A DNA stretch of 64,000 nucleotides from Herbaspirillum sp. ST 5-3 (GTDB taxonomy: Bacteria > Pseudomonadota > Gammaproteobacteria > Burkholderiales > Burkholderiaceae_D): NCBI RefSeq assembly GCF_004804275.1, contig NZ_STGI01000011.1, positions 124,001 through 188,000 on the forward strand, in the 5' to 3' direction. This document shows positions 40,424-49,798 of this stretch, piece by piece; position 1 is the stretch's first letter; each line of letters starts with the position of its first letter. A model generated the notes under the pieces. It saw only the letters and a program-made list of their open reading frames with translations, was not told where the DNA came from and did no database searches. A program made the translations under genes and the position numbers.

Positions 40424-41950
40424 ATGCGCTTCCACAGCATCCTGTTTCCGAAACCCGGCACCGCCCTCTCCAAGGAGACGCCCGAGTTCTTCCACGACTT
40501 GAATCTCGACCAGATCGTGGAAGCCGCCACCGCCGGCAGGCAGGACTACGACCTCGCGCCTTTTTTCCACACTGGTCTGCACGAGCGCGATGCGATCACC
40601 TACCGGCAGGAAGTCATGCGTGATCTCGAAGACGAGCACGCGATGCAGATGATCCGGTCGTTTTCCCAAGGCATGCGCGCGATGCGCGAACATCTCGAAC
40701 AGCAAAAGAAATTCCACTACAAGTACGAAAGCGAACGCTGGTTTCTTCGCGCTGTAGCGCGCTATTGCGATGCCGTAGAAGGTCTGGCACGGGACCTGCG
40801 GCTGCTCAAGCTTCAATCACGCGGCATGGCCGCCTTCCGCGATTACCTGCTCGGCTCTGTGCAATCCGCCCCCTTCGCCACGCTGGCGGGGGAAACGCGA
40901 ACGCTGACGTCTGCTCTGTCCGCCATCTGTTACTGCCTAGTCATCGAAGGGGACACGGTCACGGTGCGCCCCTTGGGTGACGAGATCGATTACACGGCGG
41001 AGGTCGAACGCACGTTCCACAAGTTCCGGCGCGACACGGTGAAAGACTACCGGGCGAAGTTCGACGACCGGATCGGCATGAATCACATCGAGGCGCAGGT
41101 GCTGGACCGCGTGGCGCTGCTGAACCCGGATGCGTTTGCCGCCCTCGACCGCTATTGCGTTGAGCATGCGGGATATCTCGACCGGAAGATCGCCGATTTC
41201 GAGCGGGAAATTCAGTTCTATATGGGCTGGCTGGAGTACGTCGCGGTCGTCCGGCAGGCGGGCTTGCACCTCTGCTATCCCCAAATGTCCGACACCAGCA
41301 AGGAGATCACCGGGCGCGACGTCTTCGACCTGGCATTGGCTCACAAGCTGGTGGCGCGCAAGTCGGCGGTCGTGTGCAACGACTTCGATCTGCGCGAGCC
41401 GGAGCGCATTTTCGTCGTCTCCGGTCCGAACCAGGGCGGCAAGACGACGTTCGCGCGCATGTTCGGCCAGTTGCACTACCTGGCCAGCCTGGGATGCCCG
41501 ATTCCGGGTTCGCGCGCGCGGCTGTTCCTGTTCGATCGCCTGTTCTCGCATTTCGAGCGGGAAGAGGACATCCGGAACCTGCACGGCAAGCTCGAAGACG
41601 ATCTGGTTCGCATCCACGGCGTTCTCGAACAGGCGACACCCCGCAGCATCATCGTCATCAACGAGATATTCTCGTCGACCACGCTCAAGGATGCGGTCTG
41701 TCTGGGAAAAAAAGTCATCGCCAGACTGTCCGAACTGGATACGCTGTGCGTCTGCGTCACCTTTCTTGACGAACTGGCATCGTTCAACCGAAAAACGGTC
41801 AGCATGGTCAGCACCGTCGAGCCGGACAATCCCGCGGTTCGAACCTACCGGATCGAGCGTAGGCCGGCCGATGGGCTGGCCTATGCGCTGGCGATCGCTC
41901 AGAAGTACCGCGTGACCTACGACTGGTTGCAGAAACGGATCGCCACATGA
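40424..41950 (+). CDS. MutS-like ATPase, first of a pair
   Basis: 508 residues. The C-terminal MutS ABC ATPase has Walker A GPNQGGKT (334-341) and Walker [11 protein letters not shown]; the helical lever region (about 60-310) is present, but there is no N-terminal mismatch-reading domain or Phe-x-Glu motif. Such MutS-related proteins are not mismatch repair enzymes proper and have uncertain roles. It follows the Cys/His-rich gene by 30 bases and overlaps the next gene by 4, so the two likely form a heterodimer. Confidence 0.82.
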   Translation: MRFHSILFPKPGTALSKETPEFFHDLNLDQIVEAATAGRQDYDLAPFFHTGLHERDAITYRQEVMRDLEDEHAMQMIRSFSQGMRAMREHLEQQKKFHYKYESERWFLRAVARYCDAVEGLARDLRLLKLQSRGMAAFRDYLLGSVQSAPFATLAGETRTLTSALSAICYCLVIEGDTVTVRPLGDEIDYTAEVERTFHKFRRDTVKDYRAKFDDRIGMNHIEAQVLDRVALLNPDAFAALDRYCVEHAGYLDRKIADFEREIQFYMGWLEYVAVVRQAGLHLCYPQMSDTSKEITGRDVFDLALAHKLVARKSAVVCNDFDLREPERIFVVSGPNQGGKTTFARMFGQLHYLASLGCPIPGSRARLFLFDRLFSHFEREEDIRNLHGKLEDDLVRIHGVLEQATPRSIIVINEIFSSTTLKDAVCLGKKVIARLSELDTLCVCVTFLDELASFNRKTVSMVSTVEPDNPAVRTYRIERRPADGLAYALAIAQKYRVTYDWLQKRIAT

Positions 41951-43461
41951 AAGTGCTCTTGATGCATCGCGACCGGGATTTCGATCCACCGCAAGACGCG
42001 GCGTGCGATCTGCAGACGCTTGCGCAGGACTTGGAACTCGGCACGCTGTGGCGTGCGATGGCCGGTGACGACGAGTTCCTTGCCGACGTTGCGCGCAAGG
42101 CACTCTTCGCGGGCTTGCGCAACGACCTCGACACGATCCGATACCGGCAGGCCGTGTTGCGGGACTGCCTGAAGTACCCGGCGCTGATCAGGCAGGTTTA
42201 TGCACTTGCCGGGGAGGCCATCGAGAAGAAGGGCAAACATTATTTTGGATTTTTCACCACTTACCCGTCATCGACGCTGCGCGACGCGATCGACGTGATG
42301 CGGATGTTCGTCGACATGCTCAGGGCCGTGCGGGAGACCGTGCGCTCCGAGGCCGGCGGCTTTGCTTCGCAGGGCTTCATCAATCTGTTTGCGATGCTCG
42401 ACGCCGAGTTGAACGACGACTATCTGGCCCGCGTGCAGGAACAATTGAAGGAGTTGAAATTCAGGAAAGGCGTGCTGTTGAGCGCCGAACTCGACAGCGG
42501 CAATCGGGGCACGCATTACCTGGTGCGTAAATCCACCCGCAAGCGACCCTGGTGGTCGCGCTTGTTCGTCAGGCGCTCCGCCTATACCTTCCGGCTCGCC
42601 GAGCGCGACGAAGCCGGCGCGCGGGCGCTGTCGGAAATCGAAGGGCGCGGCATCAACTCGGTGGCGAATGCGTTGGCCCAGTCCGTCGAGCACATCTTGG
42701 GGTTCTTCCAGATGCTGCGCACGGAATCGGCTTTCTATGTCGCTTGTGTGAACCTGCACGAGCAGCTCACGGCCATGGGCGAACCGGTATGCCTGCCCCA
42801 GCCGCTACCCATGGACCAACGCGGGCACCGGTTTCACGGACTGTACGACGCCTGCCTGGCCTTGCAAATGGGGCGAACCGTCGTCGGCAATACCGTCGAT
42901 GCCGGCGGCAAGAGCCTGGTGATCATCACCGGCGCCAACCAGGGCGGCAAATCGAGCTTCCTACGCAGCATCGGCGTGGCGCAGTTGATGATGCAATGCG
43001 GGCTGTTCGTCGCAGCGGAGCGCTTCGAGGCGGGCTTGTGCAGCGGCCTGTTCACCCATTACAAGCGGGAAGAAGACGCCACCATGAAAAGCGGCAAGTT
43101 CGACGAGGAACTCGCCAGGATGAGCGGCATCGCCGACCGTGTCGCGCCGGATGCGCTGCTCGTCTTCAACGAGTCGTTCGCCGCAACCAACGAGCGCGAG
43201 GGGGCGGAGATCGCCAGGCAAGTAGTGTGCGCCTTGCTGGACAAGCGCATCCAGGTTTTCTTCGTTACGCACTTCTATGAGTTCGCGCACAGCTTCTTCG
43301 ACAGGAAGCGGGACGATGTCCTCTTTTTGCGTGCGGAACGGCTGGCCGATGGAACGCGGACATTCAGGCTCGTTGAAGGCGAGCCGCTCGATACCAGCCA
43401 TGGCGAGGATTTGTACAAGAAGATATTCGCCGCACGTACCGAACGGGAGCGCGCAGCGTGA
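41947..43461 (+). CDS. MutS-like ATPase, second of a pair
   Basis: 504 residues. Walker A GANQGGKS (329-336) and Walker [17 protein letters not shown]-terminal 300 residues are helical, with a lever-like segment and a basic patch ([18 protein letters not shown]) around 193-210. Like its partner it lacks the MutS mismatch-recognition domain. The ATGA overlap with the first gene suggests translational coupling. It is last in the fluoride-riboswitch unit. Confidence 0.82.
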   Translation: MKVLLMHRDRDFDPPQDAACDLQTLAQDLELGTLWRAMAGDDEFLADVARKALFAGLRNDLDTIRYRQAVLRDCLKYPALIRQVYALAGEAIEKKGKHYFGFFTTYPSSTLRDAIDVMRMFVDMLRAVRETVRSEAGGFASQGFINLFAMLDAELNDDYLARVQEQLKELKFRKGVLLSAELDSGNRGTHYLVRKSTRKRPWWSRLFVRRSAYTFRLAERDEAGARALSEIEGRGINSVANALAQSVEHILGFFQMLRTESAFYVACVNLHEQLTAMGEPVCLPQPLPMDQRGHRFHGLYDACLALQMGRTVVGNTVDAGGKSLVIITGANQGGKSSFLRSIGVAQLMMQCGLFVAAERFEAGLCSGLFTHYKREEDATMKSGKFDEELARMSGIADRVAPDALLVFNESFAATNEREGAEIARQVVCALLDKRIQVFFVTHFYEFAHSFFDRKRDDVLFLRAERLADGTRTFRLVEGEPLDTSHGEDLYKKIFAARTERERAA

Positions 43462-43495
43462 CAGGAGGATGCGGTGCGGTCACGTCATCGTCTAT

Positions 43496-43534
43496 GGGGG
43501 AAATTGAGGAAACGGGAAAAATTGTACGCTAAGG
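43496..43534 (+). repeat. Scar of a third Tn3-type transposon end
   Basis: GGGG, then AAATTGAGGAAACGGGAAAA and GTACGCTAAGG resemble the 38-bp end of the ars transposon (GGGGTCGCCTCAGAAAACGG, then ACGCTAAG). No transposase goes with it. The match is partial and judged by eye. Confidence 0.45.
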
Positions 43535-43556
43535 ATTTTCGGCCTCGAGACCGGCT

Positions 43557-43594
43557 TCCGGCCGGCCGGGATTCGTGCAAAATTCGTCAAAAAC
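43557..43594 (+). repeat. Degenerate copy of the outer transposon end
   Basis: From 43561 the sequence GCCGGCCGGGATTCGTGCA and then AATTCGTCAAAA matches the inner part of the left repeat at 24674-24710 in the same orientation, but the outermost four bases differ. With the end at 50233-50269 it would bound a 6.7-kb recombinase-mod module. Confidence 0.5.
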
Positions 43595-43639
43595 TGCTCC
43601 GAGCCCCTGCTTTAAACGGGAACCCTGACTCAGATTTTC

Positions 43640-44635
43640 CTACTCGCGCGCGCCGCCATCATTGTTCTTCAGCACGGCGGCCGACGTTGGGCCTTCGGGC
43701 GCCGGCAACATCGCCTCAATCCGGTGCCGGGCAAAGGGATCTGCGCCCTCGACATAGCGTAGCGCGCTTTGCACACTCTTCCAACCGACGTATTCCATCA
43801 GCGTCTTGATGTCCCAGCCGTTGCTAGTTGCCCAGCTGGCAAAGCCGCGTCGCAAGGAATGCGCGCTGTAGAGTTCCGGATCGGCTACGCCGGCGTTGAT
43901 AAAGATGGTCCGCAGCAGCGGCACCAGGCTGGCCGGCTTGAGCCCTTCGTCAGCGATATGTCCCCAACGGTCGATCGAGCGGAACACCGGCCCCGACTCC
44001 AGCCTGGCCAAACTCACCCACGCCGCGTAGGCCGTCAAGGGACAGAATCGGGATAGCGCCGGCGCCTTGAAGGTGGCGCCGTGCCCCTGTCGGTCGCCCT
44101 TGGTACGGGGGAGGAAGCATGTCATCCCCTCACCTGGTACGACCTGGACATACTCAGCCTGCAGGCGGGCGAGTTCATCGCCGCGAAAGCCACGCCAGAA
44201 TCCCAACAGCAGCAGCGCGCGATCGCGCGTATGCCGCAGCTCCGCTGGCCGATTTTTTGTGGCCTGTGCGGCCGCGATCGCGCCGTCGAGCCACGTGTCG
44301 ACCTGGCCCAGCTGGTCCAGCTGGAACGGCTTGGCGCGCTTTTCCTGCGCCGGGTGCTCGGCCTGGATGCCGCGCATCACCTTGCGCACCAGCGGCGCCT
44401 TGGTCGGATCGGGAAAGCCTTGGTCGATGTGCCACTGCGCGATGGCGGCCAGGCGCTGCCGCAAGGTGTTGATCGCCAGCGTTTCCGCATGGTCGGCCAG
44501 GTAGCGGGCGATGTTGTCGGCGGTGGCCGGCAGGAAGCCGCCCCACTCGATCTCGTAGTGCCGCAGCGCTGATTGATAGCCGAGGCGCGTGTTATGGCGC
44601 GTACCAGCTTGCACATAGCGATCGATTTTGTTCAT
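43640..44635 (-). CDS. tnpS: Tyrosine recombinase (TnpS-like cointegrate resolvase)
   Basis: 331 residues. N-terminal SAM-like core-binding domain (YQSALRHYEIEWGGFLPATA), catalytic Arg in LGFWRGFRGDELARLQ, HSLRRGFA box, then VGWKSVQSALRYVEG with the nucleophile Tyr about 22 residues before the end region. In Tn4651-type transposons TnpS resolves cointegrates with TnpT at a site between the two divergent genes. The same divergent arrangement is present here (gene at 44823). Integron-like integrase is the alternative, but no attC sites are seen. Confidence 0.85.
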   Translation of the reverse strand: MNKIDRYVQAGTRHNTRLGYQSALRHYEIEWGGFLPATADNIARYLADHAETLAINTLRQRLAAIAQWHIDQGFPDPTKAPLVRKVMRGIQAEHPAQEKRAKPFQLDQLGQVDTWLDGAIAAAQATKNRPAELRHTRDRALLLLGFWRGFRGDELARLQAEYVQVVPGEGMTCFLPRTKGDRQGHGATFKAPALSRFCPLTAYAAWVSLARLESGPVFRSIDRWGHIADEGLKPASLVPLLRTIFINAGVADPELYSAHSLRRGFASWATSNGWDIKTLMEYVGWKSVQSALRYVEGADPFARHRIEAMLPAPEGPTSAAVLKNNDGGARE

Positions 44636-44822
44636 GGCGTGTTTAGCGGCTAAACAGGAGGCAGTACATGAAATACCATCGATTTTAGCGGCTTTTTTAC
44701 CTTCATACGCAATAAGATTACTTTATTAAGCATGACTTTTACAGAAAATTCACTTGCCTTGCACAGATTTATAGTATGTAATTACGTGGTATGTAATACA
44801 TTACTTTATTTGCGGAGGCGCC
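44636..44822. other. Candidate resolution site between the divergent tnpS/tnpT-like genes
   Basis: 187 bp holding a TTTAGC-G-GCTAAA palindrome (44642-44654), a second copy of TTTAGCGGCT (44684-44693), and direct/inverted repeats built on GTATGTAAT and ATTAC near 44773-44805. In Tn4651 the site used by the recombinase lies in this position. It must also hold both promoters. The function is inferred from context. Confidence 0.5.
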
Positions 44823-45863
44823 ATGGCGCGCAGCGGACTCTATAAATCGGACGTCAAGAAGGCACGCGACGCCTTGCTGGCACAGGGCAAGCACCCGTCG
44901 GTCGACGCCGTGCGCATCGCGCTCGGCAATACCGGCTCCAAGACCACCATCCACAAGTACCTGAAGGAACTGGACGAAGAAGACGGTGGCGCCGGCGGCC
45001 ACCGTGCCTCCATCAGCGACGCCCTGCAGGACCTGGTGGCGCGACTGGCCGCCCAGTTGCACGACGACGCCAACGCCCAGATCGATGCGCTGCGCGCCGG
45101 GCACGCCGAGCAAGAGCGTCAGCAGGCCGACACGTTGACTGCGGCGCGCAAGGAAACCGAACAGTTGCGCGCGCAACTGCAGCACCTCCAATCAGATTGG
45201 CAGCAAGAGCGGGACGCGCACGGCCGCACGCGCGAATCGCTGCAGCAGGAAACCATCGCGCGCCATACGGCCGAACAGCACGTCGCCGACCTCAAGGAGC
45301 GAGTGGCAGAAAACGAGGCGCATTGCCAATCCCTGGAAGACAAGCACCGGCACGCGCGCGAGGCGCTCGAGCATTACCGGCAATCGGTCAAGGAGCAGCG
45401 CGACGCCGATCAGCGCCGGCATGAGCAGCAGATCCAGCAGCTGCAGGCCGAGCTGCGTCAGGCGCAGCAAACCATCGTCGTGAAGCAGGAGGAAACAACG
45501 CGCCTGAACCAGGACGGTGCGCGCCTCATCGCCGAATTGACCCATGCACGCCAGGCCTTGCACGAAACGCAGGAAAACGGCCGGCGCCAGGCGCAAAGGC
45601 TCGAAGCGCTGCAAGCAACCGAGCAGCGTAATAGCGCACTGGCGGCGCAGCTTGCCGATAGCCACGCGCAGGCCCAGGCGCTGCAGGCGCAATTGGCCGC
45701 CGCGTCGAAAACGATCGAACGCCTGTCGGCGCAGGGGCGCGACCTCGAACTAGCCGCGGCGCAAGCGCAGGCAAAATTCGAGACACAGCAAGGCATCCTG
45801 GCCGAATTGCGCGCGTATATGGACGGCCGCGCACAGCCTGTGCCCGGCGAGGCCGGCGCATGA
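44823..45863 (+). CDS. tnpT: KfrA-like coiled-coil DNA-binding protein (TnpT-like)
   Basis: 346 residues. A KfrA_N-type helix-turn-helix (YKSDVKKARDALLAQGKH; ALGNTGSKTTIHKYLKEL) is followed from about residue 75 to 340 by a long coiled coil rich in Gln, Glu, Ala and Arg. TnpT of Tn4651 binds the resolution site and assists TnpS. GCGGAGGCGCC precedes the ATG. Its stop overlaps the next gene by 4 bases (ATGA), joining the mod genes to the recombination operon. A second, related gene is at 59413-60459. Confidence 0.8.
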   Translation: MARSGLYKSDVKKARDALLAQGKHPSVDAVRIALGNTGSKTTIHKYLKELDEEDGGAGGHRASISDALQDLVARLAAQLHDDANAQIDALRAGHAEQERQQADTLTAARKETEQLRAQLQHLQSDWQQERDAHGRTRESLQQETIARHTAEQHVADLKERVAENEAHCQSLEDKHRHAREALEHYRQSVKEQRDADQRRHEQQIQQLQAELRQAQQTIVVKQEETTRLNQDGARLIAELTHARQALHETQENGRRQAQRLEALQATEQRNSALAAQLADSHAQAQALQAQLAAASKTIERLSAQGRDLELAAAQAQAKFETQQGILAELRAYMDGRAQPVPGEAGA

Positions 45864-46225
45864 GCCCCCGCGTAGACCTGAAGCTGCGCCTCTGGTGCAA
45901 CGGCGAAATCGCGCTGGGTCCGGGCAAGGCCGAGCTGCTTGCGGCGATCGCGCACACCGGTTCCATCAGCGCGGCCGCGCGCAGCCTGGAGATGTCGTAC
46001 CGCCGCGCCTGGCTGCTGGTCGATACGATGAACCGCTGCTTTACCGAACCGCTGGTCGTGACCCTGGCGGGCGGCAAGCGCGGCGGCGGCGCCCAGGTGA
46101 CGGCCGCCGGCCAGGACGTCCTGACCCGCTACCGTCGGATGCAGGACAAGGCCAAGGCGGCGATTAGCGCCGATTTGGAAGCACTGTCGCCCCTGCTCAA
46201 AAGTTCCCCCTCCGATCGCGCCTAG
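45860..46225 (+). CDS. ModE-type HTH regulator without the molybdate domain
   Basis: 121 residues with only the winged HTH of ModE (LLAAIAHTGSISAAARSLEM, SYRRAWLLVDTMNRCF, then TAAGQDVLTRYRRM). The two molybdate-binding (Mop) domains of full-length ModE are absent. It probably represses modABC through the ModE box downstream; how it senses molybdate without Mop domains is unknown. It overlaps the tnpT-like stop by 4 bases. Confidence 0.82.
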   Translation: MSPRVDLKLRLWCNGEIALGPGKAELLAAIAHTGSISAAARSLEMSYRRAWLLVDTMNRCFTEPLVVTLAGGKRGGGAQVTAAGQDVLTRYRRMQDKAKAAISADLEALSPLLKSSPSDRA

Positions 46226-46249
46226 TTCTTTCGGAATATGCGCCGCCAA

Positions 46250-46273
46250 CGCTATATCTGGCAGAATATAGCG
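46250..46273 (+). promoter_or_regulatory. ModE box upstream of modA
   Basis: CGCTATAT (46250-46257), an 8-base spacer, ATATAGCG (46266-46273): a perfect inverted repeat of the ModE-box type. It lies 26 bases before the modA start codon, in a position to block modA expression. Confidence 0.88.
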
Positions 46274-46298
46274 AATTCGTTACCCAAGGAGAACCACT

Positions 46299-47069
46299 GT
46301 GGAAGTCCTCAAGCACCTGCTGCTGGCCTGTGCGCTGCTGTGCGCGGCATCGGCCCATGCCGAAAAAATCACCGTCGCGGCCGCGGCCGACCTAAAGTTT
46401 GCGATGGACGACATCGTGGCCGCATTCCGCAAGGACCATCCGGCCGACACGGTCGACGTCACTTACGGGTCGTCCGGCAAGTTCCACACCCAGATCCAGC
46501 AGGGCGCGCCCTTCGACCTTTACTTCTCGGCCGACATCGCCTTTCCCCGCGAATTGCACAAGAACGGATTTGCCGCCTCTGACGTGAAACCGTATGCGTT
46601 GGGGCGGATTGTGCTTTGGAGTACGGGCATGGATGCGTCCAAAATGACCCTGGACAGCCTTGCCGACGCCAAAATCACCCGCATCGCCATCGCCAATCCC
46701 AAGCATGCCCCGTACGGCAAGCGCGCGGTCGAAGCGCTGCAGGCGACCGGCGTATGGGACAAGGTCGAGCCCAAGCTGGTGTATGGCGAGAACATTGCCC
46801 ACACCGCGCAATTCGTCCAGACCGGCAATGCGCAAGTCGGGATCATCGCGCTGGCGTTGGTGCTGAGCCCCGAACTCGCCGGCAAGGGCGGCTACTGGCT
46901 GATCCCGGACAACCTGCATCAGCCGCTCGAACAGGGGTTCGTCATCACCAAGCGCGCCGAGGGGAATGCCTTGGCCCGGCGCTTTGCCGATTACATGAAT
47001 AGCAAGGCCGCGCGCGCCATCATGGTTAAATACGGCTTCGTCCTGCCCGGCGAAGCCGGCGGCAAGTAA
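46299..47069 (+). CDS. modA: Molybdate ABC transporter substrate-binding protein
   Basis: 256 residues from the GTG at 46299 (AAGGAG upstream). Signal peptide to about residue 22 (ALLCAASAHAEK). Periplasmic binding-protein core: AAAADLKFAMDDI with the Ser/Ala anion-binding loop, TYGSSGKFHTQIQQGAPFDL, ANPKHAPYGKRAVEAL, and a C-terminal hinge. It captures molybdate or tungstate for ModBC. Its stop overlaps the next ATG by one base. Confidence 0.92.
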   Translation: MEVLKHLLLACALLCAASAHAEKITVAAAADLKFAMDDIVAAFRKDHPADTVDVTYGSSGKFHTQIQQGAPFDLYFSADIAFPRELHKNGFAASDVKPYALGRIVLWSTGMDASKMTLDSLADAKITRIAIANPKHAPYGKRAVEALQATGVWDKVEPKLVYGENIAHTAQFVQTGNAQVGIIALALVLSPELAGKGGYWLIPDNLHQPLEQGFVITKRAEGNALARRFADYMNSKAARAIMVKYGFVLPGEAGGK

Positions 47070-47881
47070 TGCACAGCACGGCAGTGCGCGGCCGAAATGC
47101 GCAGGGCTTTGTGGCCGGGGGCCTGATCGGCACCCTGGGCGGCTTGATCGGCCTGGGCGGCGCGGAATTCCGCTTGCCGCTGCTGGTGGGCGTCTTCCGC
47201 CTGCAGACGCTCGAAGCCGTCATTCTCAATAAGGCCATCAGCTTGGTGGTCGTGGCGGCGGGGCTGCTGTTCCGCGCCGGCACCATTGCGCCGACGGCGC
47301 TCGTATCCCACATCGACGTCGTACTGAACCTGCTCGCCGGCAGCCTGATCGGCGCGTGGTGGGCAGCCGGGCACGCGATCACGTTGCCGCGTCATTGGCT
47401 TAACCGGATCGTTATGACGCTACTGCTTGCGCTGTCCCTCATCATGCTGGCGGAGGCGTGGGCTGGACGGGGCGCTGCCGGTTCGCCGCTGTTCGAACCC
47501 GGGCTGCTGCGCGTCGGTGCCGGCGTGATCGCGGGGTTGGGCATTGGCGTGGTCGCCGCGCTGCTGGGCGTGGCCGGCGGCGAGCTGCTGATTCCGACCA
47601 TCGTTCTGCTGTACGGTGTGGACATCAAGCTGGCGGGCAGCCTGTCGCTGATGGTGAGCCTGCCGACCATGATTGTCGGCTTCGCGCGCTACGGCCGCGC
47701 CGAAGCATTCGCCGTGCTGCGACACGAACGGCCGCTGCTGCACTGGCTGGCAGCCGGATCGATCGCCGGTGCCGCCGTGGGCGGGCTGCTGGTGGGATGG
47801 GTGCAACCGGCGCTGCTGATGGCGCTGCTTGGCGTGCTACTGTTCGTCTCAGCCGTGAAAACCTTCCGACACGCGCACTGA
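47069..47881 (+). CDS. TauE/SafE-family anion exporter inserted in the mod operon
   Basis: 270 residues in eight hydrophobic segments with the family GGLIGLGGAEFRLPLLVG repeat and, in the second half, VAALLGVAGGELLIPT. Members export sulfite, sulfoacetate or similar anions. It sits between modA and modB, with a one-base overlap with modA and 12 bases before modB. The context suggests handling of a molybdate analogue or of an enzyme product such as sulfite. A second member lies at 60463-61179. Confidence 0.85.
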   Translation: MHSTAVRGRNAQGFVAGGLIGTLGGLIGLGGAEFRLPLLVGVFRLQTLEAVILNKAISLVVVAAGLLFRAGTIAPTALVSHIDVVLNLLAGSLIGAWWAAGHAITLPRHWLNRIVMTLLLALSLIMLAEAWAGRGAAGSPLFEPGLLRVGAGVIAGLGIGVVAALLGVAGGELLIPTIVLLYGVDIKLAGSLSLMVSLPTMIVGFARYGRAEAFAVLRHERPLLHWLAAGSIAGAAVGGLLVGWVQPALLMALLGVLLFVSAVKTFRHAH

Positions 47882-47893
47882 ACAGGAAAACCT

Positions 47894-48574
47894 ATGTTAC
47901 TGAGCGACGGCGATCTGCAAGCGATCTGGCTGACCGTGCGCCTGGCGGCGATCGTCACCGCGATCCTGCTCGTGGTCGGCACGCCGATCGCCTGGTGGCT
48001 GGCGCGCACCAGGAGTGGGTGGAAGGGGCCGATCGGCGCGGTCGTGGCGCTGCCGTTGGTGCTGCCGCCGTCCGTGCTGGGTTTTTACCTGTTGCTAGCA
48101 ATGGGCCCGGACGGGCCGGTGGGGCGCCTGACCCAAATGCTCGGCATCGGCCCGTTGCCGTTCACCTTTTGGGGACTGGTCCTGGCCTCGGTCTTCTATT
48201 CGCTGCCGTTCATGATCCAGCCGCTGCAAACCGCCTTCGAAGCGGTCGGCGACCGCCCGCTGGAAGCGGCGGCCATGCTGCGCGCATCGCCACTTGATGC
48301 GTTTTTTTCGGTCGCGGTGCCGCTGGCGCTGCCGGGATTTTTTACCGCCTCGGTATTGACCTTTGCCCACACCGTGGGCGAATTCGGCGTCGTGCTGATG
48401 ATTGGCGGCAATCTGCCGGGTGTCACCCGGGTCGCGTCGGTCCAGATCTACGACCATGTGGAAGCCATGGAACTGGCCCAGGCGCATCGCCTGGCCGGCG
48501 TGATGCTGGTATTTTCCTTCGCGGTGCTGCTGGCGATGTACGCCGGACGCCGCACATCGAAGAAAGGGCCGTAG
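47894..48574 (+). CDS. modB: Molybdate ABC transporter permease
   Basis: 226 residues, five membrane segments and the ABC permease EAA loop (EAAAMLRASPLDAFFSVAVP, LALPGF). It forms the channel that moves molybdate from ModA into the cell. GGAAAA precedes the ATG. It is one base from the modC start. Confidence 0.93.
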   Translation: MLLSDGDLQAIWLTVRLAAIVTAILLVVGTPIAWWLARTRSGWKGPIGAVVALPLVLPPSVLGFYLLLAMGPDGPVGRLTQMLGIGPLPFTFWGLVLASVFYSLPFMIQPLQTAFEAVGDRPLEAAAMLRASPLDAFFSVAVPLALPGFFTASVLTFAHTVGEFGVVLMIGGNLPGVTRVASVQIYDHVEAMELAQAHRLAGVMLVFSFAVLLAMYAGRRTSKKGP

Positions 48575-48575
48575 C

Positions 48576-49646
48576 GTGACGACAGGGATTGCGGCACGCT
48601 TTCGGCTCGACTGGCCAGGCTTTGCGCTCGATGTCGACCTCAATCTGCCAGCGCGCGGGGTCACCGCCCTGTTTGGGCCGTCCGGCTCGGGCAAAACCAC
48701 GCTGCTACGCTGCATTGCGGGCCTGGAGCGCGCTTCAACCGGCCGGCTCGCCATGCAAGGCGAAGTCTGGCAAGACACCGGGCGCTGGGTGCCGCCCCAT
48801 CAACGACCGATCGGCTATGTCTTTCAGGAGCCGAGCCTGTTTCCGCATCTGACGGTAATGGGCAACCTGCGCTACGGCTTGCGGCGCATTGCACATCCCA
48901 GCCCAGCCCGATTGGAGCAGGCGATCGATCTGTTCGGCATCGGCCATCTGCTCGACCGCCAACCGGAGCGGCTTTCCGGCGGCGAGCGCCAGCGCGTCGG
49001 CATCGCTCGGGCGCTCGCCGTCAATCCAAGGCTGTTGCTGATGGACGAGCCCTTGGCGGCACTGGACCTGAAGCGCAAGCAGGAAATCCTGCCGTATCTG
49101 GAACGGCTGCATGACGACCTGGACATCCCGGTGCTCTATGTCAGCCATTCACCGGACGAAGTGGTGCGGCTGGCGGATCATCTGGTGGCGATGGAAGGCG
49201 GGCGCGTGGTTGCCAACGGACCTCTGGCAAGCGTGCTGGCCGGCCTCGACCTGCCGATCCGGCTTGGCGAGGACATCGGACCGGTGCTCGATGCGACCGT
49301 GGGAGCCATCGACGGGGCATGGCACCTGATGCGCGTGGATTTCGCCGGCGGCAGCCTATGGGCGAGAGACCGCGGCTTGGCGGTCGGGCACCGGGTTCGA
49401 GTACGGGTCCTGGCGCGGGACGTGAGCCTGGCCGATCAGCCGGGGCACAGCAGTATCCAGAACGTGCTGCGCGGCCGCGTCGACGCCATCGGCGACGACG
49501 AGCATCCGGGACTGGCGCTGGTGCGCGTCCAGGTAGGAGAAGTACAACTGCTTGCGCGGTTGACGAAACGCGCCGCTGCCGCGTTGTCGGTGCAGGTGGG
49601 GCGGGAACTCTGGGTGCAGATCAAGTCGGTGGCGCTCCAGGAATAG
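48576..49646 (+). CDS. modC: Molybdate ABC transporter ATP-binding protein
   Basis: 356 residues from a GTG start. Walker A GPSGSGKTT, ABC signature LSGGERQRVGIARALAVNP, Walker B LLLMDEPLAALD, H-loop VSHSPDE, and a C-terminal TOBE/Mop-type domain (RVRVLARDVSLADQPGHSSI to the end) that can bind molybdate and inhibit transport. It completes the modA-tauE-modB-modC unit. Confidence 0.93.
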   Translation: MTTGIAARFRLDWPGFALDVDLNLPARGVTALFGPSGSGKTTLLRCIAGLERASTGRLAMQGEVWQDTGRWVPPHQRPIGYVFQEPSLFPHLTVMGNLRYGLRRIAHPSPARLEQAIDLFGIGHLLDRQPERLSGGERQRVGIARALAVNPRLLLMDEPLAALDLKRKQEILPYLERLHDDLDIPVLYVSHSPDEVVRLADHLVAMEGGRVVANGPLASVLAGLDLPIRLGEDIGPVLDATVGAIDGAWHLMRVDFAGGSLWARDRGLAVGHRVRVRVLARDVSLADQPGHSSIQNVLRGRVDAIGDDEHPGLALVRVQVGEVQLLARLTKRAAAALSVQVGRELWVQIKSVALQE

Positions 49647-49654
49647 GGAGGGCA

Positions 49655-49756
49655 GTGGACACGAGTGGAATCAATGATGGCTCGATCGGTATCGGAAGCC
49701 TTTTGGCGGGCGCCATATTACCGACCATTGTCGCTGCATTGTTCCTCCTACTGTAG
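49655..49756 (+). CDS. Possible 33-residue single-helix membrane peptide (weak)
   Basis: A GTG at 49655, very close to GGGAGGG, opens a frame coding for one hydrophobic helix (GSLLAGAILPTIVAALFLLL) and nothing else. Spacing to the ribosome-binding site is short. It may be a chance frame between modC and ynfA. Confidence 0.25.
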   Translation: MDTSGINDGSIGIGSLLAGAILPTIVAALFLLL

Positions 49757-49798
49757 ACTCCTGATTCCCGATATGGCCGGCAGCGAACTGGAGCGAGC

